Assembly: GCF_023343835.1 (NCBI RefSeq)
Contig: NC_064439.1
Location: 29,303,933 to 29,367,932 of the forward strand
From: Lagopus muta
Taxonomy: Eukaryota > Chordata > Aves > Galliformes > Phasianidae
Reading direction: 5' to 3'
DNA length: 64,000 nt
Under the pieces are notes generated by a model, which was not told the DNA's origin, searched no databases, and was given only the letters and a program-made list of their open reading frames with translations. Made by a program: the position numbers and the translations under genes. How positions within the stretch are numbered: the stretch's first letter is position 1; the number at the start of each line of letters is the position of its first letter. Below, piece by piece: positions 36,680 through 49,800 of the stretch.

Positions 36680-38446
36680 TCAAGTTCACAGCAGAGAATC
36701 ACTGTCTAAAGAATGTGTGCAGTACCCACAGGCCAGAAAAGCCTGGAAAACAACTGCTGTGAGGAACTTGTGGAGCAAGTTCTGGACATTAGTCAACAAA
36801 ATCCTCTGGGATAGTGTCTTTAAGGACAAGGGAGCAAAGTAGAGATAGCATATCTTTAAGGACGTCTTCCTTAGTGGCAAGACTTCTCCATCCTCAGGTG
36901 TAGAAAGTCAGGAAAGGAAGCAAAGAACTCAGCATGGCTGAACTGGGACCCACTGGTCAAGTTGGAGAGCAAGAAGAAAATGCACAAGCAGTGTGCACAG
37001 GAACATGTATCCTGGGAAGACTGTAGGGATGGATGCTGCTAGGGATGGGATCAGGAGGGCCAAAGCCCAGCTGGAACTGCACAATGCAGGGGGTGAAAAG
37101 AACTATAATAGAGTATTCTACAGGTACAGAAACTAGAAAAGGAAAATCCAACAAGGGGTACACCCCCAGGTCAACAACATAGGCAGGCTGGTAACAACAG
37201 ACAAGGAGAAGGTTGAGGTACTCAACGTTTTTGCCTCAGTCTTTACTAGCAACTTCACTGGGTCAGAAGATGGGACTAGGAGATTAATGCCCCTCCTGAT
37301 GTAAGTGAAGATCAGATTTGCAATCATGTGAGGAGCCCGAACATCCATAAGACTACAGCTCTTGATGAGACGCATCCCAGCATCCTGAAGGAATTGGCTG
37401 AGACTTGAAAAGTTATGGAGCTCAAGTGAAGTTGACAGTGACTTGAAAAAAGGAGATGTCACACTCATTTTTAAGAGGAGTAGAAAGCCTACTGCAGGTT
37501 ATGACCAACCTGGGACTCAGAGCCTCATCTCTGTGCCATGAAAGATTATGAAACAAATCCTACTGGAAGCTATGCTTAGTCACATGGAAGTCAAAGAGGT
37601 GATACAGCATGACTTCAACAAGTTGTTCCTGACCAACACAGTAGCCTTCTGTGATGGCGTAACTGCATCAGTGGATAGTGAAAGAGCCACTAATATCTAC
37701 TTGAACTTCAGTAAGGCATTTCAGTCCCCCTGTAAGTCCCATTCTTCTCTCCAAATTGGGAAGATATGGGTGGATTTTTCAATGGATGAGGAACAGTTTG
37801 CAAGATCGTACTCAAAGAGTAGTGATCAATTGCACAATGTCCAGGTGCAGATCAGTAACAAATGGCGTCCATTCCATACTGTGGGATGAATCAAAAGAAG
37901 TGTGGCAAGCTACACCTCTACTCTTTACTGGTGAGACCTTACTTGGAGTATACAGATGTGGATTTCTCAGTGTGAGAGACATGGACCTGTTAGAACACAT
38001 CCAGAAAAGAGTCATAAAAATGATCCATGAGTGGAACACTTCTCCTATGAGGACAGGCTGATAGAACTGAGGCTGTTCAGTCTGGGAAAGAGAAAGATCA
38101 GGTGAGACCTAATAGTGGCCTTTCAGCTACAAGAAAGAAGGGGACAGAGCTTTTAGCAAGGTCTGTTGTGACAGGGTAAGAAGAGATGGTTTCTAAAAAA
38201 AGAGGGGAAATCTACACTGCATATAAGAATTATTATTTTTTTAATGACAAGAGTGATAAGGCACTGGAACAGTTTGACTAGAAAGACGTGAAAACCCCAT
38301 CCCTAGAGATACTCAAGGTAAGGCTAGATGGGGCTCTGAGCAGCATGATATAGATGTAGACCTCCCTGTTAATTGTAGGGAAGTTGTACTAGATGATGTT
38401 TAAGGGCTCCATCCAACTCAAATGATTCTATGATTCTATAAATCTG
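36680..38446 (+). mobile_element. CR1 LINE, long internally deleted copy
   Basis: The largest mobile element here, plus orientation, about 1.8 kb. It begins in the ORF2 region between endonuclease and reverse transcriptase: the stretch from about 36790 matches the CR1 linker, and 37080-37260 the 'YRY...KAEVLN.FFASVFT' region. It continues into the early RT domain and then jumps to the end of ORF2 and the 3' UTR. It ends in ATTCTATGATTCTATA at 38424-38439. Many frameshifts and stops are present. The missing 5' end reflects target-primed reverse transcription stopping early; the internal gap is a later deletion or a template jump. Confidence 0.9.
37548..38061 (+). pseudogene. Broken CR1 ORF2 reverse transcriptase remnant
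   Basis: Two overlapping open frames carry the remains. The first (37548-37889) starts with [14 protein letters not shown], the fingers region of the CR1 RT. The second (37756-38061) holds [11 protein letters not shown] and then, after a junction near 37885-37915, the ORF2 C-terminal segment TPLLFTGET...DMDLLEHIQKR. The frame shift between them and the loss of the (F/Y)ADD block with its catalytic aspartates mean no functional polymerase can be made. It is inactive by sequence. Confidence 0.85.
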
Positions 38447-41100
38447 TGAAAAGCCCCCATTCTTCTCATGTCTTCATATCTCTTGACACAGGGCACTGTT
38501 CTTCGTGTGAATGTTGCTCACAAGAAGGCATTGATCAAAGAAGATCAAGAGAAACAGTGAGTGGAGATGGCACAGAGGGAAGAAATACTGGATTGCCAAC
38601 AAGAATCTTCATCTGCTGCACTGACGGGTGTTCCCTTCAAATCACTTCCCTTCTCCTTCTCCATTTACCCAACTGCAAGATAGGAACAATAAAACTTATT
38701 GAAATACCAGAGAGATAAGTCACAAATGTGGGTACATGAGCAGACATGTCACACAGAAAATTTCAGTGTGGGCAGATCTGAGTACATACTATGTCAACCT
38801 GGTTTTAAAACTTGCCTTTACCTTCACTTTAATAATGTGGACCAAAAGTTCCTGAGTTCTGTTCAATATGCATTATTATTTTATAACCTACTTTGATACA
38901 CCTGTCTCGTATGGGGGAGATAATAAAACAATAAACTGTAGATACAATGTAGACAAATTTATGTGATGACAAAGCAGAGTTGATGAATAATGTATAGCTG
39001 TTCTGCAGGACTCTTTCAAATAAATCCTAAAATGTTCTCAGCAGGGTGCTATAGGCATCATTACAACATGGAGCTGAAAGACCAGAAAGCAACTTTCCCA
39101 AAGTCTCTCAACAGATCAGAGGAAAGGCATGTCTATGTCTCTCCAAGTTCTCTCCAACTCTTAAGATTCTGTGCTATTTTTTACTATTGATTTGTCAGAA
39201 GATTTAAGGCAGAGCCAATCTATATGCATTCAGGCTTGAGCTAGCAGGATAAAGAAAGATCTCTGTATGCCAGGGTGAAACTTCCACTTTGGGACGTATC
39301 AACACCTGCTTTCTCTTTCAGGATTTGCCAGGAAAATAGAACTACCATTTCAGTCCAACTCAGATGTATGTTGCCAGAGAGCCAATCTGAACACATCCCA
39401 GGCTCCAGTCTGGAAGTTAGTGTAGGCCAAGTATCATTCCCAAAAGGCACTGCTAAACTCCTCCAGGCACTTTGTGCTGAAGATCAAATATCTATCAGAG
39501 GACAAGAGAAGGATAATTGCTGCTTTTGGAATTTATCCCCCATGTATTTTGAGTTCTGAATTTCATGTTTCTGGAAATGTCCTTCCCTCTGTGATCACCT
39601 TGGTGACATATCTGGCAACTGAGGTGCTGAATTACGGTTAAAAGAGAAAGGAGGGTAGTTACTACCATGTATATATTTCATCAGAAGCTTGCCTGCAGTT
39701 TTCTCTGTGGTCTTTGTGCTAAATCTCAAAATGTTTTGCTTTATTGTGATTATTCATTATAATGTGATATAATTTAGAGAATAACCTACCTACAGAAAAA
39801 TCTAAAGGAAGAATGTTCTTGTAATAGGGAAAATCTTCTTACGTTACAGTTCTATACTAATGCAATTGTCTAATTCAAAGGCTGTAGATGTCAATGAAAA
39901 GATCTTCAAAGTCTGGACCAGGGTCTAACTACAAATTCAGACTGTGGCTCACATAATCTCCTTTACTTAAGAGCATGACAAAGTCTCATGGAAGTCAGTT
40001 GGTTCAGGTCCAGATACTAACCAAAAATTTTAAACGTGCATTATATAATGTACAAGTAGTATTTTCAGTAACTAAAAATTGTTATCATTCTCAGCAGCAT
40101 AGTGATTAAGGTGAAAGTCAAAGTCTATAAGACAAAGGCATGTCAGTAGGTTAAGTAGCTAAGTATGCTTTTGTTCCCACTGAAATTCCCAATGAATAGA
40201 AATATCAATTCATTATTTTCATTGTACTTTTCAGTCAGTTTGTTCAATACCATCTTTGATGACATTATCCAAATTGATTGCTCAACACAAAACTTATGAT
40301 TTGCAAACAAAAGTGTCAGAATAATTAATTAAAGTAGGAAACCCAGCAGTTGGCATTAGTGTAAAAACAATCATCTCACACTCAGGCATTTGACTTATTT
40401 GCTGGTATCAGCATACATCAATGTGTCAGGACAGTTTAATTAGTAATGATAAACATTGGATTGCATTTTCAGATCTTTCAAAGATGATATGAGGAGATGC
40501 TATTGATATAAATAGCATTAAAGATATATGCTATCTTCTAAGTTGAAAACAATCAGAAAATATTGTTAGAACAGAAAGTATGGTCCAATATGGGAAAATT
40601 AGTCAGGATATAAAATTGGATGGAAAAGAGATTAAACAGAAAAGTATCATTTTCACAGAAAGAAAACCTGAAAGGTGGACAGCTGAATTTTAAAGGCACT
40701 TTATTTCTTTTTTCTTCTTCCCTAATATATGTTGACTACAGAGACCCAGGAGGTAGTCAGCAGGAGTTCAGTATAAGGGCTTGAAATAGTGAAAATATGT
40801 CTGTATACTTAAGTTCTTTTCTAGTGCTGCAGGAGGATTTACAATCTGTGAAGGAAGATTTGAAACTTATTCATGGTAATTCATAACATTTTGGGGAGAC
40901 ATGGTGATTTTTTTTTAAACATATTTTATTGCAGAACTGTGCTTGTATTTATATTAAATGAGTATAAAATTAAGGAATACCAGAATAATGAGATGCAATT
41001 GTCATTATTGAATATTTTAGAAAAAAAAAAAACCCAAACATTTATTTATTGGAAATAAAATGTATCTCTATATTTGTTTAAATATGCATGAAAATCAAGC
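38447..41100. other. Unique non-coding sequence after the CR1 copy
   Basis: No exon or RNA gene is recognised. Around 39140-39175 'ctctccaactcttaagattctgtgct' faintly resembles a CR1-type tail, but no CR1 3'-UTR precedes it, so it is not called. Confidence 0.5.
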
Positions 41101-41136
41101 AGATCAGTTATAAATGATAGATCAGTTATAAATGAA
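41101..41136 (+). repeat. 18-bp tandem duplication
   Basis: AGATCAGTTATAAATGAT at 41101-41118 is followed by a copy differing only at its last base. Probably slippage-derived and relatively recent. Confidence 0.9.
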
Positions 41137-44100
41137 GTATGATCAGAGCAGAATTCTAGGCTGAAGATTATAATTGTATTAAAACTGTGAAATAGTAAAT
41201 GCCATGATAACAAAAGCAAGCTTCAAAACACAGCAGAGTAGCACAAGAAAAACTTAGAAAAAAGTGAGAGCTCAGGATTCAGAACTCCAATTCAATGTAG
41301 CAATCTTTCATTAAAAAGGGATACCCCAGAAAGATGCCTTAAATATACCTCTATTCTAACTCTGTAGTGATTAAGTTTAAGATACCATAATCCATTGACT
41401 GACTGCATGAAATAACCTCTTAAGGGCAGTCCCTGAGCTATCTTTGAGTAATTTAATGTCTGTGGTCTAATCAGGGAATATCATGTTCAACAGCAAGAAC
41501 ATATGATGAATGATTCATGGTCAGAGTCCATATCCTGAACATGGTTATGCACAGATCATCTATGTTCATCTACAGCCTTGTGGCTTAGAAATGTAATAAA
41601 CTGATCCCAAACAGATTTTGGCTTGTGTGATCTTTGAGAGGATGTGAGGAAAAATAAGTCACTGTATCTTGAAGGAAAATACAAAGTTAGCAGGGTGATG
41701 AAAAGAGCAAAGATGCACTGTGGCTCAGGAACTGTCAAGATGGTGAAGGAATGACAAAAGGAGAATCATGGGATATCCTTGTCAAGAAAAGCAAAAGAAG
41801 AGAAAAACATTCAAAGAGATGTAGGATGGATTTCTTTTCTGTTTCATTCAAAAGATGTGCACACACACACACACACACACACACTACTATTGCAAAAAAA
41901 TGTTTACACATAGATCTTTTCAGTTTTGTGTATCTTTTCATTAATTTATCTTTTAAATGCAAAATTCAACTGCATGTGTTACCACTGGTGAGATATTCTC
42001 TGAATATAATTTTCTAATTCAATCAATTTGGTTTTCATTGTCAGAAGTAGATGGTGCTTCTGAGTATTAAATTCAAGAAGTAAGGAGGGGCCAAATTCTC
42101 AGGTTTTTGTCTCAAAGAAGGCATCTAATTGAAACTTACTGGTTATTTTTCAACGGTTGTATAACTTAGTATTTAAACAAATTGTCTCATGGAACTATGT
42201 TATGGAACACTGACACAAAGGCTGTGAAATCCTCTTGTGACACATTGTGCTGCCATATGCAGAAAATTCGAACATCAGGAATGGACTGAGACATCAGGTA
42301 ATGAAAGCAGTTTTAAATTAAAAGTGGAGATGTTACTGTGTTGTGTTGTGTTAGATAATAAGTGGATTCTGCTACTGAGCTACCTTCTGCTAGAAGACTT
42401 CTGATCTTGTTTTTTCTCAACTGGCAGGATTTCTTGCAAAAGAAAATATATTACTGACTAGCCCTTTTAATGCTTATCTACCATCAAGACACAAAACAAA
42501 AACAAAATTGAGGCTGCTTCTTTGGCACAAGAAACAGGTGGAACGTTTCTTCTTTGTCTTTGTCTGACATGAAAGATTGCTGCATCTCTGAACTTTAAGC
42601 CATGTGTCCTTTGGAGTATTGCCCCTTCCGCTGGTTCTCCACAAATATTGGCAGCTGGTCAACTTCTTTCTTTGACTTTGCCAATGACAATATTCTGTGC
42701 TTCAGTATTTCCTTTGTGTATCTGTGTCTGACATGATTTTCCTTGCATACAGAGAGAAGTATACAATATTCCGGTTTGAATAGTGTAAGTTAAACAAATT
42801 GTCCGCAGACTTTACACAAATGAATTTTGCGACTTATAATAGTGAGAAGATGACCACAAATGAATGTAAATATAAAATCTACTTCGAAATGGGCTGATAC
42901 AAATGTGAGCATTACTTTTTCCCAGTCATTTGATTTTTGGTTCGGGGTAAAGAAGGCTGAGACTTCCTTTTTGGTAGTTAGATGTTTATGTCAGAAACAC
43001 ATATGCATCACTCACCACAGTGCAAATCATTTCAAATGCTGATCCTGTCCCATTTGTCCTACTTTGTCTGTCCACATAAGCTTTCCCTTCTCTGCCCAGT
43101 CACCAGACACCAGCTCCTTCCCAAACAAGGAAATGTATACACATCTTGAAACTGGATGGATTTTTTTTCATTCTCATGAACAGGTTGCTTATGGTGAGTA
43201 GTAGCATCTTTCTGGAAAGAAAAAAATCTTTATTTAGGTCTTTAAAAGGTAGTTGTCCACAGTGGCATATTTTTATCTCCACTGTTAGCACAGCTAAGAT
43301 TTGCAAACTAGTAATGTATTCTTGGGTCCACTGATATTTTGTTACCATAATGTACTCGATTTTTCATCCTGCTTGACTCACATTTTCTGTAATATTTAGA
43401 ATAAGAAGTACAGCATAGATGCAAAGACAATCTCATGTATTTATTTTTTTTTAAACTAATCCTGGTGATAAAATATGCTTCAGTCTATTATCCTCTGCAT
43501 TATGACATATTACTCTGACCTGCATTGGAACTGACAGAAAAAGATAAAATTTTCAATAGGCTTAGAAATATAAATTCATTTAACCTACAGAAGGAGTGGT
43601 GACAGTGAGTAACTGTAGATTTATTTTTCATTATGTTTAATATGTTTATAATGTTGGTTCCAAGATTAGGAAAAATCTGCACAGGAAATCAAAGTGTTAA
43701 ATGCACACATCTAGATTTGAAATCAAGTGTACATTGAAAGTTGTCTGATCTCAGCTTATCAGAAATTCAAATGACGATATCAAAACAAGATAAGTGAGGG
43801 AAAGGGGGAAAAATTTAGTGTTATCAAATTGCAGCTCTGGACTAGGATTCGCCTGTCCAGCAGAATAAAGTTCTTACTGTCTCTGGGACTTCAGAGAAAT
43901 CAGGCTTCTTACTTGGCCTTTGAAGTCACCAAGACACCATTGCCTGTGATAAAAGAGTTTATTTATAACTTGCTCAGCTTATGTCTTTTCTTACTGAACC
44001 AGCAGGCTTTCCAAGGTTTGGGGATATAATTTCAAGGGCTGTTAAACCTCTGTCAAAGTTTTGCTGGCCCCCTATGGAGCCTGACTATCCAGCGTTCTGT

Positions 44101-44639
44101 TTGCTGTGACAGGACTTCAAGTGAAAGCATTCAAAAAGCTGACAGCTTCAACTGCTGCAGTTTTTGTAACAGAAAGTGGCATTTAATCTGAAAAATAACA
44201 TTAGCAAATCAGCATATAATTGGGTTTTTATTTCCTGCCTTTCCCCTTTTCATTTTTGCTATCATGAGAGATAAGACAAAGCACAATGCTGAATGTTCCT
44301 GATCTCTATGGGAAGAGAATATTTTTATATAACCTGGTAAAATACAAGAGGCAGGAATCAGGGATTTTAGTATGATGAAAGATGTTCAAGTAAACCCTTA
44401 AAAGAGATAACAATGTAGTATGTAGCTCTGTTTTAGGACAATATTGTAATCCTTCAGCCAATTGATGTCAACAGCAAATATAAAGCCTGGCTTAAAATGT
44501 TTGAAGTGCTAGTTCTCAGAGTATCTGTTTTTTCAAGTCACTGTGAGCACATCTATTGCCAAGTGTTTCACTGAAAACCCTACCTAACGTGCTGCTGAGA
44601 GTTAACACCAAATCACTTGCTGTGGCCCACATGCTCCTA
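41137..44639. other. Unique non-coding sequence
   Basis: Nothing beyond the CA repeat at 41860 and short AT-rich runs. Open frames are all under 90 codons. Confidence 0.5.
41860..41884 (+). repeat. (CA)12 microsatellite
   Basis: Twenty-five nt of uninterrupted CA repeat. At this length and purity it is likely length-polymorphic and usable as a population marker. Confidence 0.97.
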
Positions 44640-45221
44640 TCATTTGGGAACCACTGATTGAGAGGTCCTCCTAAAATGAGCCAATAATAGCAAATTCAAT
44701 GCAAATTTGTATCTGACATCTGGAGCTCCAGAAAGTATTTTGATCTTTCTGAATTTTAAACCATCCGATAAACAAAATCTCCAAAAATAATTGCATAAAA
44801 CATAGCAGAATTTGAAAAATACTACTAAACTGGGGCTATTCTTGTGAATTGAGCTCCCTTTTTGAGTCGTGGAGATCTCAACATTCAAGCTTCCTTTCGT
44901 GGTCTTCTGAGCAAGAAGCTTTCTTCTTTTAAATTCAGGCCAAAACTCACACATAATCTGACTTAAGACACCAGGGTTAGTGCAAGAACCACATTTTATG
45001 AAACTAAAGAAAAAATAAAGTAAGCTGTCTGCACTTCCCTGAAAATAATTGTACAAATGTTTAGCTTCAGATACTAAGTAGCACAGAGATAAGCACAATG
45101 AATTAAGAATACAGTGTTTAGAAGGAAAGCAATTCATAAAAATCGCCATCTGAGGGCAGACCAAAGGCCTCTCCAAATTGTTGGCTGACTCAGCCAACGG
45201 TGGAAACTTGGGGAAGGGCAT
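44640..45221 (-). CDS. Unexplained 193-codon open reading frame
   Basis: The longest open frame in the window, about 580 nt without a stop, beginning with ATG at 45221. I recognise no domain. The peptide has hydrophobic patches (near residues 35-50, 60-75 and 125-150) separated by a basic segment (about residues 90-105), but no signal peptide in front. No splice-site pattern, CpG island or core promoter accompanies it. It is longer than expected by chance for this base composition (rough estimate, see findings), yet its amino-acid make-up follows AT-rich codon bias. Alternatives are chance, an unrecognised retrocopy or an exon of an unknown gene. I lean towards non-coding. Confidence 0.12.
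   Translation of the reverse strand: MPFPKFPPLAESANNLERPLVCPQMAIFMNCFPSKHCILNSLCLSLCYLVSEAKHLYNYFQGSADSLLYFFFSFIKCGSCTNPGVLSQIMCEFWPEFKRRKLLAQKTTKGSLNVEISTTQKGSSIHKNSPSLVVFFKFCYVLCNYFWRFCLSDGLKFRKIKILSGAPDVRYKFALNLLLLAHFRRTSQSVVPK
45181..45197. promoter_or_regulatory. MARE/AP-1-like palindrome
   Basis: TTGGCTGACTCAGCCAA is a perfect dyad of 8-bp arms around a central C. Its core TGACTCA is the AP-1 (TRE) consensus. The flanking GC and GC bases on each side fit the extended Maf recognition pattern (TGCTGACTCAGCA) in all but the outer positions. Fos/Jun, small-Maf or CNC-type bZIP dimers are known to bind such sites. Function here is inferred from motif quality only. Confidence 0.45.
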
Positions 45222-46819
45222 AAGGACAGGACAGATGGGTCATGCCCTAGCTTACTCCTCCAACCATGGGCTTTTGGGGACTTCCAAGCTCCGAGCTTTT
45301 ATCTTTGTAAGTTAATTTAATGGATATTGCAGATAAGTAAATGTAAAAATAAAACATGGAGAAATAAAAAGAAAAGATATTGTTAGGGAAAAGGGAATGA
45401 GGAATACCAATGAAATAAGACAACTATTTCAGTCACAGCATCATACAGTTGGTGCAAAAATATTGTATCAGTAAGTGTTGTATTCAAGTACACTTGCCTA
45501 GACTTGCCAGAATGTTAACACATTCTTCTTGCTGCCTTTCATTAACATTAGTTGAATTCTCTGTGAATGTTAGAGTGCAGGAAAGTTTTCCATTTACTCT
45601 TCTGTTGATATCTCACCAAATTTGGCAGTTAGCATCACATATGTGCAAGAGATGGTATTGTTAAGTTGCTCTTACGTTTGACTTTTTCCTCCTTTAAAAT
45701 GGAGAAGATATGAAGTGAAAGGACAAAAGCATTCTGCAATCAACTTGTGTATATACTGTGTGTGTGAAATACCTGTGTTCATTATGCAAAAGGTATTATA
45801 AAAAGGCAAACTATTATTAAGATTGTATTTCCCAATTTCACTCTGAATAGTTAAGCCAGTACAAAGAAATATTCACTATGAATTCAATACAACCAAAAAT
45901 GCATTAACATTTTCTTTGATGTCAAAGGCCTTGAAAAATATTATTATGGAAAATAAATACTTTGTTCTTACAACTGTATCTGTTTCTAGAGTGAATCTAT
46001 TAATATAAGGAATTTTTCTTTGTGGCACCCAGAGCTGATTTAGGCAATGACAGCTTTGGAAGTCAATTTATATTTGAACCAGGAAATGACTCAGTATTTT
46101 CTGAAGTCTTACTTCAAAGCACACTCTTTTTAAAGTAAGGTAAAAATGATATCACATCTTCAGAATGTTAAATAAAACAATTGCACCGAGGCCAGGATTT
46201 GTTTCTGATAGTGCCTTTAGCTTATTTTTCGTACTGTATTTACATTTCCCTGGATAATTTTTGTCATAGCTGGAAAATTAGTGAATAGCATGATATACAC
46301 TTTCCCTAGTTCTGTGACACCTTCTGTAACACTGCATGTGCCTCTGTTTCATGTTGTAGTACATACAGCTCGCTTGCAATTTGTTAGAATTTGTGTTCTT
46401 GTGGTTTATGAATCTCCAGACACTATATCCTATTATTATGTTAGCTGGAATGGGACTTTAACAAGGAGGTGATAATAAAAAAAGAAGTTAGCCAATACAA
46501 AGTATTTCTACAAATGGTCAAGTGACAGTGGAAAAGGAAATATTTTAACAAAACAATGTTAATATAGCCCAGAACCAATGCAAATAAAATCCCTAAGGAA
46601 GACTATCTGAAGAAACATACCATACTTTTGGCATAGTGTACTTTAATACATGCCCAACACATTTTCCACAAAGCTCTTGTATATTTTCTGTATGAAAATT
46701 CAAAGCATAAGATCTTACATTCAACAGTTGAAAAAATACAGGAGACTTAACACAGCAACAGTTCTGCTCTATGCCTACAGATTTTTGTTGGCAATTGGAT
46801 CTGAAGCAAATGATCTATT
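45222..46819. other. Unique non-coding sequence
   Basis: Nothing is recognised apart from short TG/AT-rich runs. No repeats or exons. Confidence 0.5.
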
Positions 46820-46893
46820 ACAAAAAAACAAAAAACAAAAAAAAAAAAAAAACCAAAAAAAAAACCAGAGGGAGAGAGGGAGAGAGGGAGAGA
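46820..46893 (+). repeat. A-rich tract followed by (GGGAGAGA)3
   Basis: 46820-46864 is almost all A with a few C. It is followed by purine-only units of period 8, with GGG at 46870, 46878 and 46886. The whole is close to purine-only on one strand. An A tract running into a short tandem repeat often marks an old retroposon tail, but no element body is visible. Confidence 0.85.
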
Positions 46894-49800
46894 AATAAAG
46901 CTGATGGATATGGTCGTATAATATGATTGAAGTGTTTCTTTAACAAGTAGAAAGTTTACGAGGACTACAGAAACACCAATAGCTAACTATTATTGTTATG
47001 ATTACTAATTATATTTTCACTTGACTGGTTTTATTCTTGGCACTAATTGAATTATGGAAGCTCAGGGCTTTGTAGCTGAGACGTTCTTCCTTGTGCCACT
47101 GTCCAGTTACATGAGGGACACAGATACTCTACATGCTGGTACTGCAGTCCACTATCAGCAAGGCTGCTCTTGGCAGCACGTATCATCTCAAATATGCACT
47201 ATGGTGTTACTTCGCTTTAAAGGTAATATTTTACCAACGTATCTATTCACCTATTTCATCCTGCTTTGCTTTATGTTGTGAAGTGCCACAGTGATTCACC
47301 ATGTGTGCTGTCAACTATTTTTAAACTTCTGACAATGTGGCCAACACAAATTTACAAGAACTCAAAGGCAGGCACAGGTCAGCCACATTCATAAGCCTGT
47401 CAGGCTGCAGGCGGATGCATCCACAAGTACATAAAGGAAGCCCACTTCACTAAAAGGGAATTTCCGCCTTATTGTTTCTTCCATCCAGATAAACACAGAT
47501 GAAGAATCACAAATGTATCGGTTTCAAAGAGTTTAAGAGGTGCTTCAACAGCCTACAGACAGTTTATTACTACTCTTGGCATATTATAAAACTGTAGTTA
47601 TGGAAGACTTCCAGAAAAAAAAACAACATGGCTGTTCAAATGAGTCAGAGGTAAAATGTGCACGGTAAAAGTAGAGATCCCTTTGCTTAGTTTAAGCTTC
47701 AGGCAGAGTAGTGCTCTGACAGAACAAATGATAGCTCATTCCGAAATGTAATTTGTTTAAAAGCAATCAAATAGAGATGGCCACAAGCTGGAAGCATGAA
47801 AGATCTCAGTATTTTAGGCAGGAAAACACTTTATAAAATGTTGCAAAATCTAAACAAATGAAGTGTTTGTGTAACCAAAATCAAACTGCTGGTGATATTT
47901 GTCTTAAAACATTTATCAGCAGCATGCTGAAGCTTGGAAAGAGGGTTGCATGTTTAATTTAAAAACATACGATATGCTGCCTTTTTTTTTTTTTAATTAT
48001 TACATATGACATTGAATTTAATGAAATTTAAAAAAAAATTTTGATAAAGGACTTATCTGAACTCAATCAAATTACCAGTGTTGGAAAGAAGAAATACACT
48101 GAGCCAAAGTAGATAAAAGTTAAACTGACATTTTTATAATGCTTTAATATGTTCTGATCTTGCAGAACTACATTCACTGGTTTCCAAAAATTCCAGGACT
48201 CTTTATAGCAGGGAAGAAAATGTATGTCTTCTTGTTTTATTTGTCAGCAGAATGCTACAAAACATCTCGCAATTGTAATTAAGGTTGTGTAAAAATAATT
48301 ATTGAAATCAACTTTAAATCCTTAACTTCATTCATCTCAGTTTAATATCAGCAATAAATAAACAGGAAATCACAAAGATTCAGCTAGACTAAGCTGAAAG
48401 TTGACATCACAGCTCTTATAATTCCTTAGAAGAGACAATATATGCTTTTTATATCTTTATCTTCTAACACTAATGTGAATGAGCTTTAGTTTTCTTAAGT
48501 GAATACATCACAACATAATTATAAATATGCAATTATTATTGAAAGGATTAATGCATCGTGTATATTTACACACTACTCAGATGATGAACAGGTTATGTCA
48601 GACAAGAAGATGGGACCCTTGGCTTCTCTTTAGCTCATTTCAACCTAACATGCATCTCAACCCTCCAAGAGGGACCCTACAAATAAAATCAGATGATAAT
48701 TTGAGCAAAGAAATGTCAAATCTAGGAAATCATTCTTTGCAACAGGAGCTATTCTTACTTTCAGGTGAACTCTAACTGCAAGTCACTCTAGAGGTACAGT
48801 CAGAGCAGTATGGAATATGTCTAGCACAGCCTGTGTTGCACAGTTACACATGCTTGGCCCCAGGAGGACCTCAATGCCCTAACAGCAGTTCTGCACATCT
48901 CCTACATGATGTGAAATGAGCACTCTTGCTTAGATACTCTGGGCTTGAGTTTTCACACTTAATTTTAGGCAATTGATCAGTTTGTGATTTTTAATGATGA
49001 ATGGCTGTATTAAAAAATTAAACACAAGGGAATTGCCTCTTGGCACTCAAGCCACCAGGAGTTCCAGGAAAGATTACTTTATCCATTGCTGCATCAGAAA
49101 GCATCATTCCAAATGAGGAGTCCAGATGTTGAATGTATATGTTATCTTCCTGATTTCTTCCTCTGCATTTAGTTTAGTTTTTCAAATATTTTATCTATTA
49201 TCTAGATACTCAGAATCTTTTGCTTTGTGGAGAAGACCATGAGATCATCAGGTCTGCAGTCTAAGAACTGGAGAGAACAGTTGCTGTTACGGTCAGTTTT
49301 CAAGTCTTTAACTCATAACATTGGAATATAAGCTATTTTACTTAAAACATTCTGAGCAAAGTACTTCATAAATAGTCTGACTGACATAAAGACTGTGCTA
49401 TGTAGACAGCAGAGTAAATTCTGCATAAGAAATATTATGTTGTAAGCTTTGCCTATATATGTGGAGGACTTTTAAAAGCTGCCAGTAAATTGTAACAGAT
49501 AGCTTAACACTTCGATGCACAGTGGAAAAGCCAATTAAAATATTTTGGAGCAGCACTTGGAAATACTGTGAGCCAATTGGTCAAAGGCTGCTTTCAGAAA
49601 TCATTCATAGCTTACTAATTTTACTGTTTACAGCCAGTTAGAAATACTGCTATAAATTGGATTATCCTTATTTTACTTTGAACTAACACTGGTGTCATAA
49701 CTGAGGGTAAGCAAACTAATGCAGCCCCCATGGTAAGTGTCAGCCTAAGACTTCTCTCATAAGAGACAAAGTGGGGCCTAATCATGAAATGTTTTCTTCA

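Noticed and set aside
37133..37468. 111-codon minus-strand open frame
   Set aside because: It is antisense to CR1 ORF2; no independent protein signal.
39140..39175. Possible CR1 tail ('ccaactcttaagattctgtgct')
   Set aside because: No CR1 3'-UTR sequence precedes it and the match is short.
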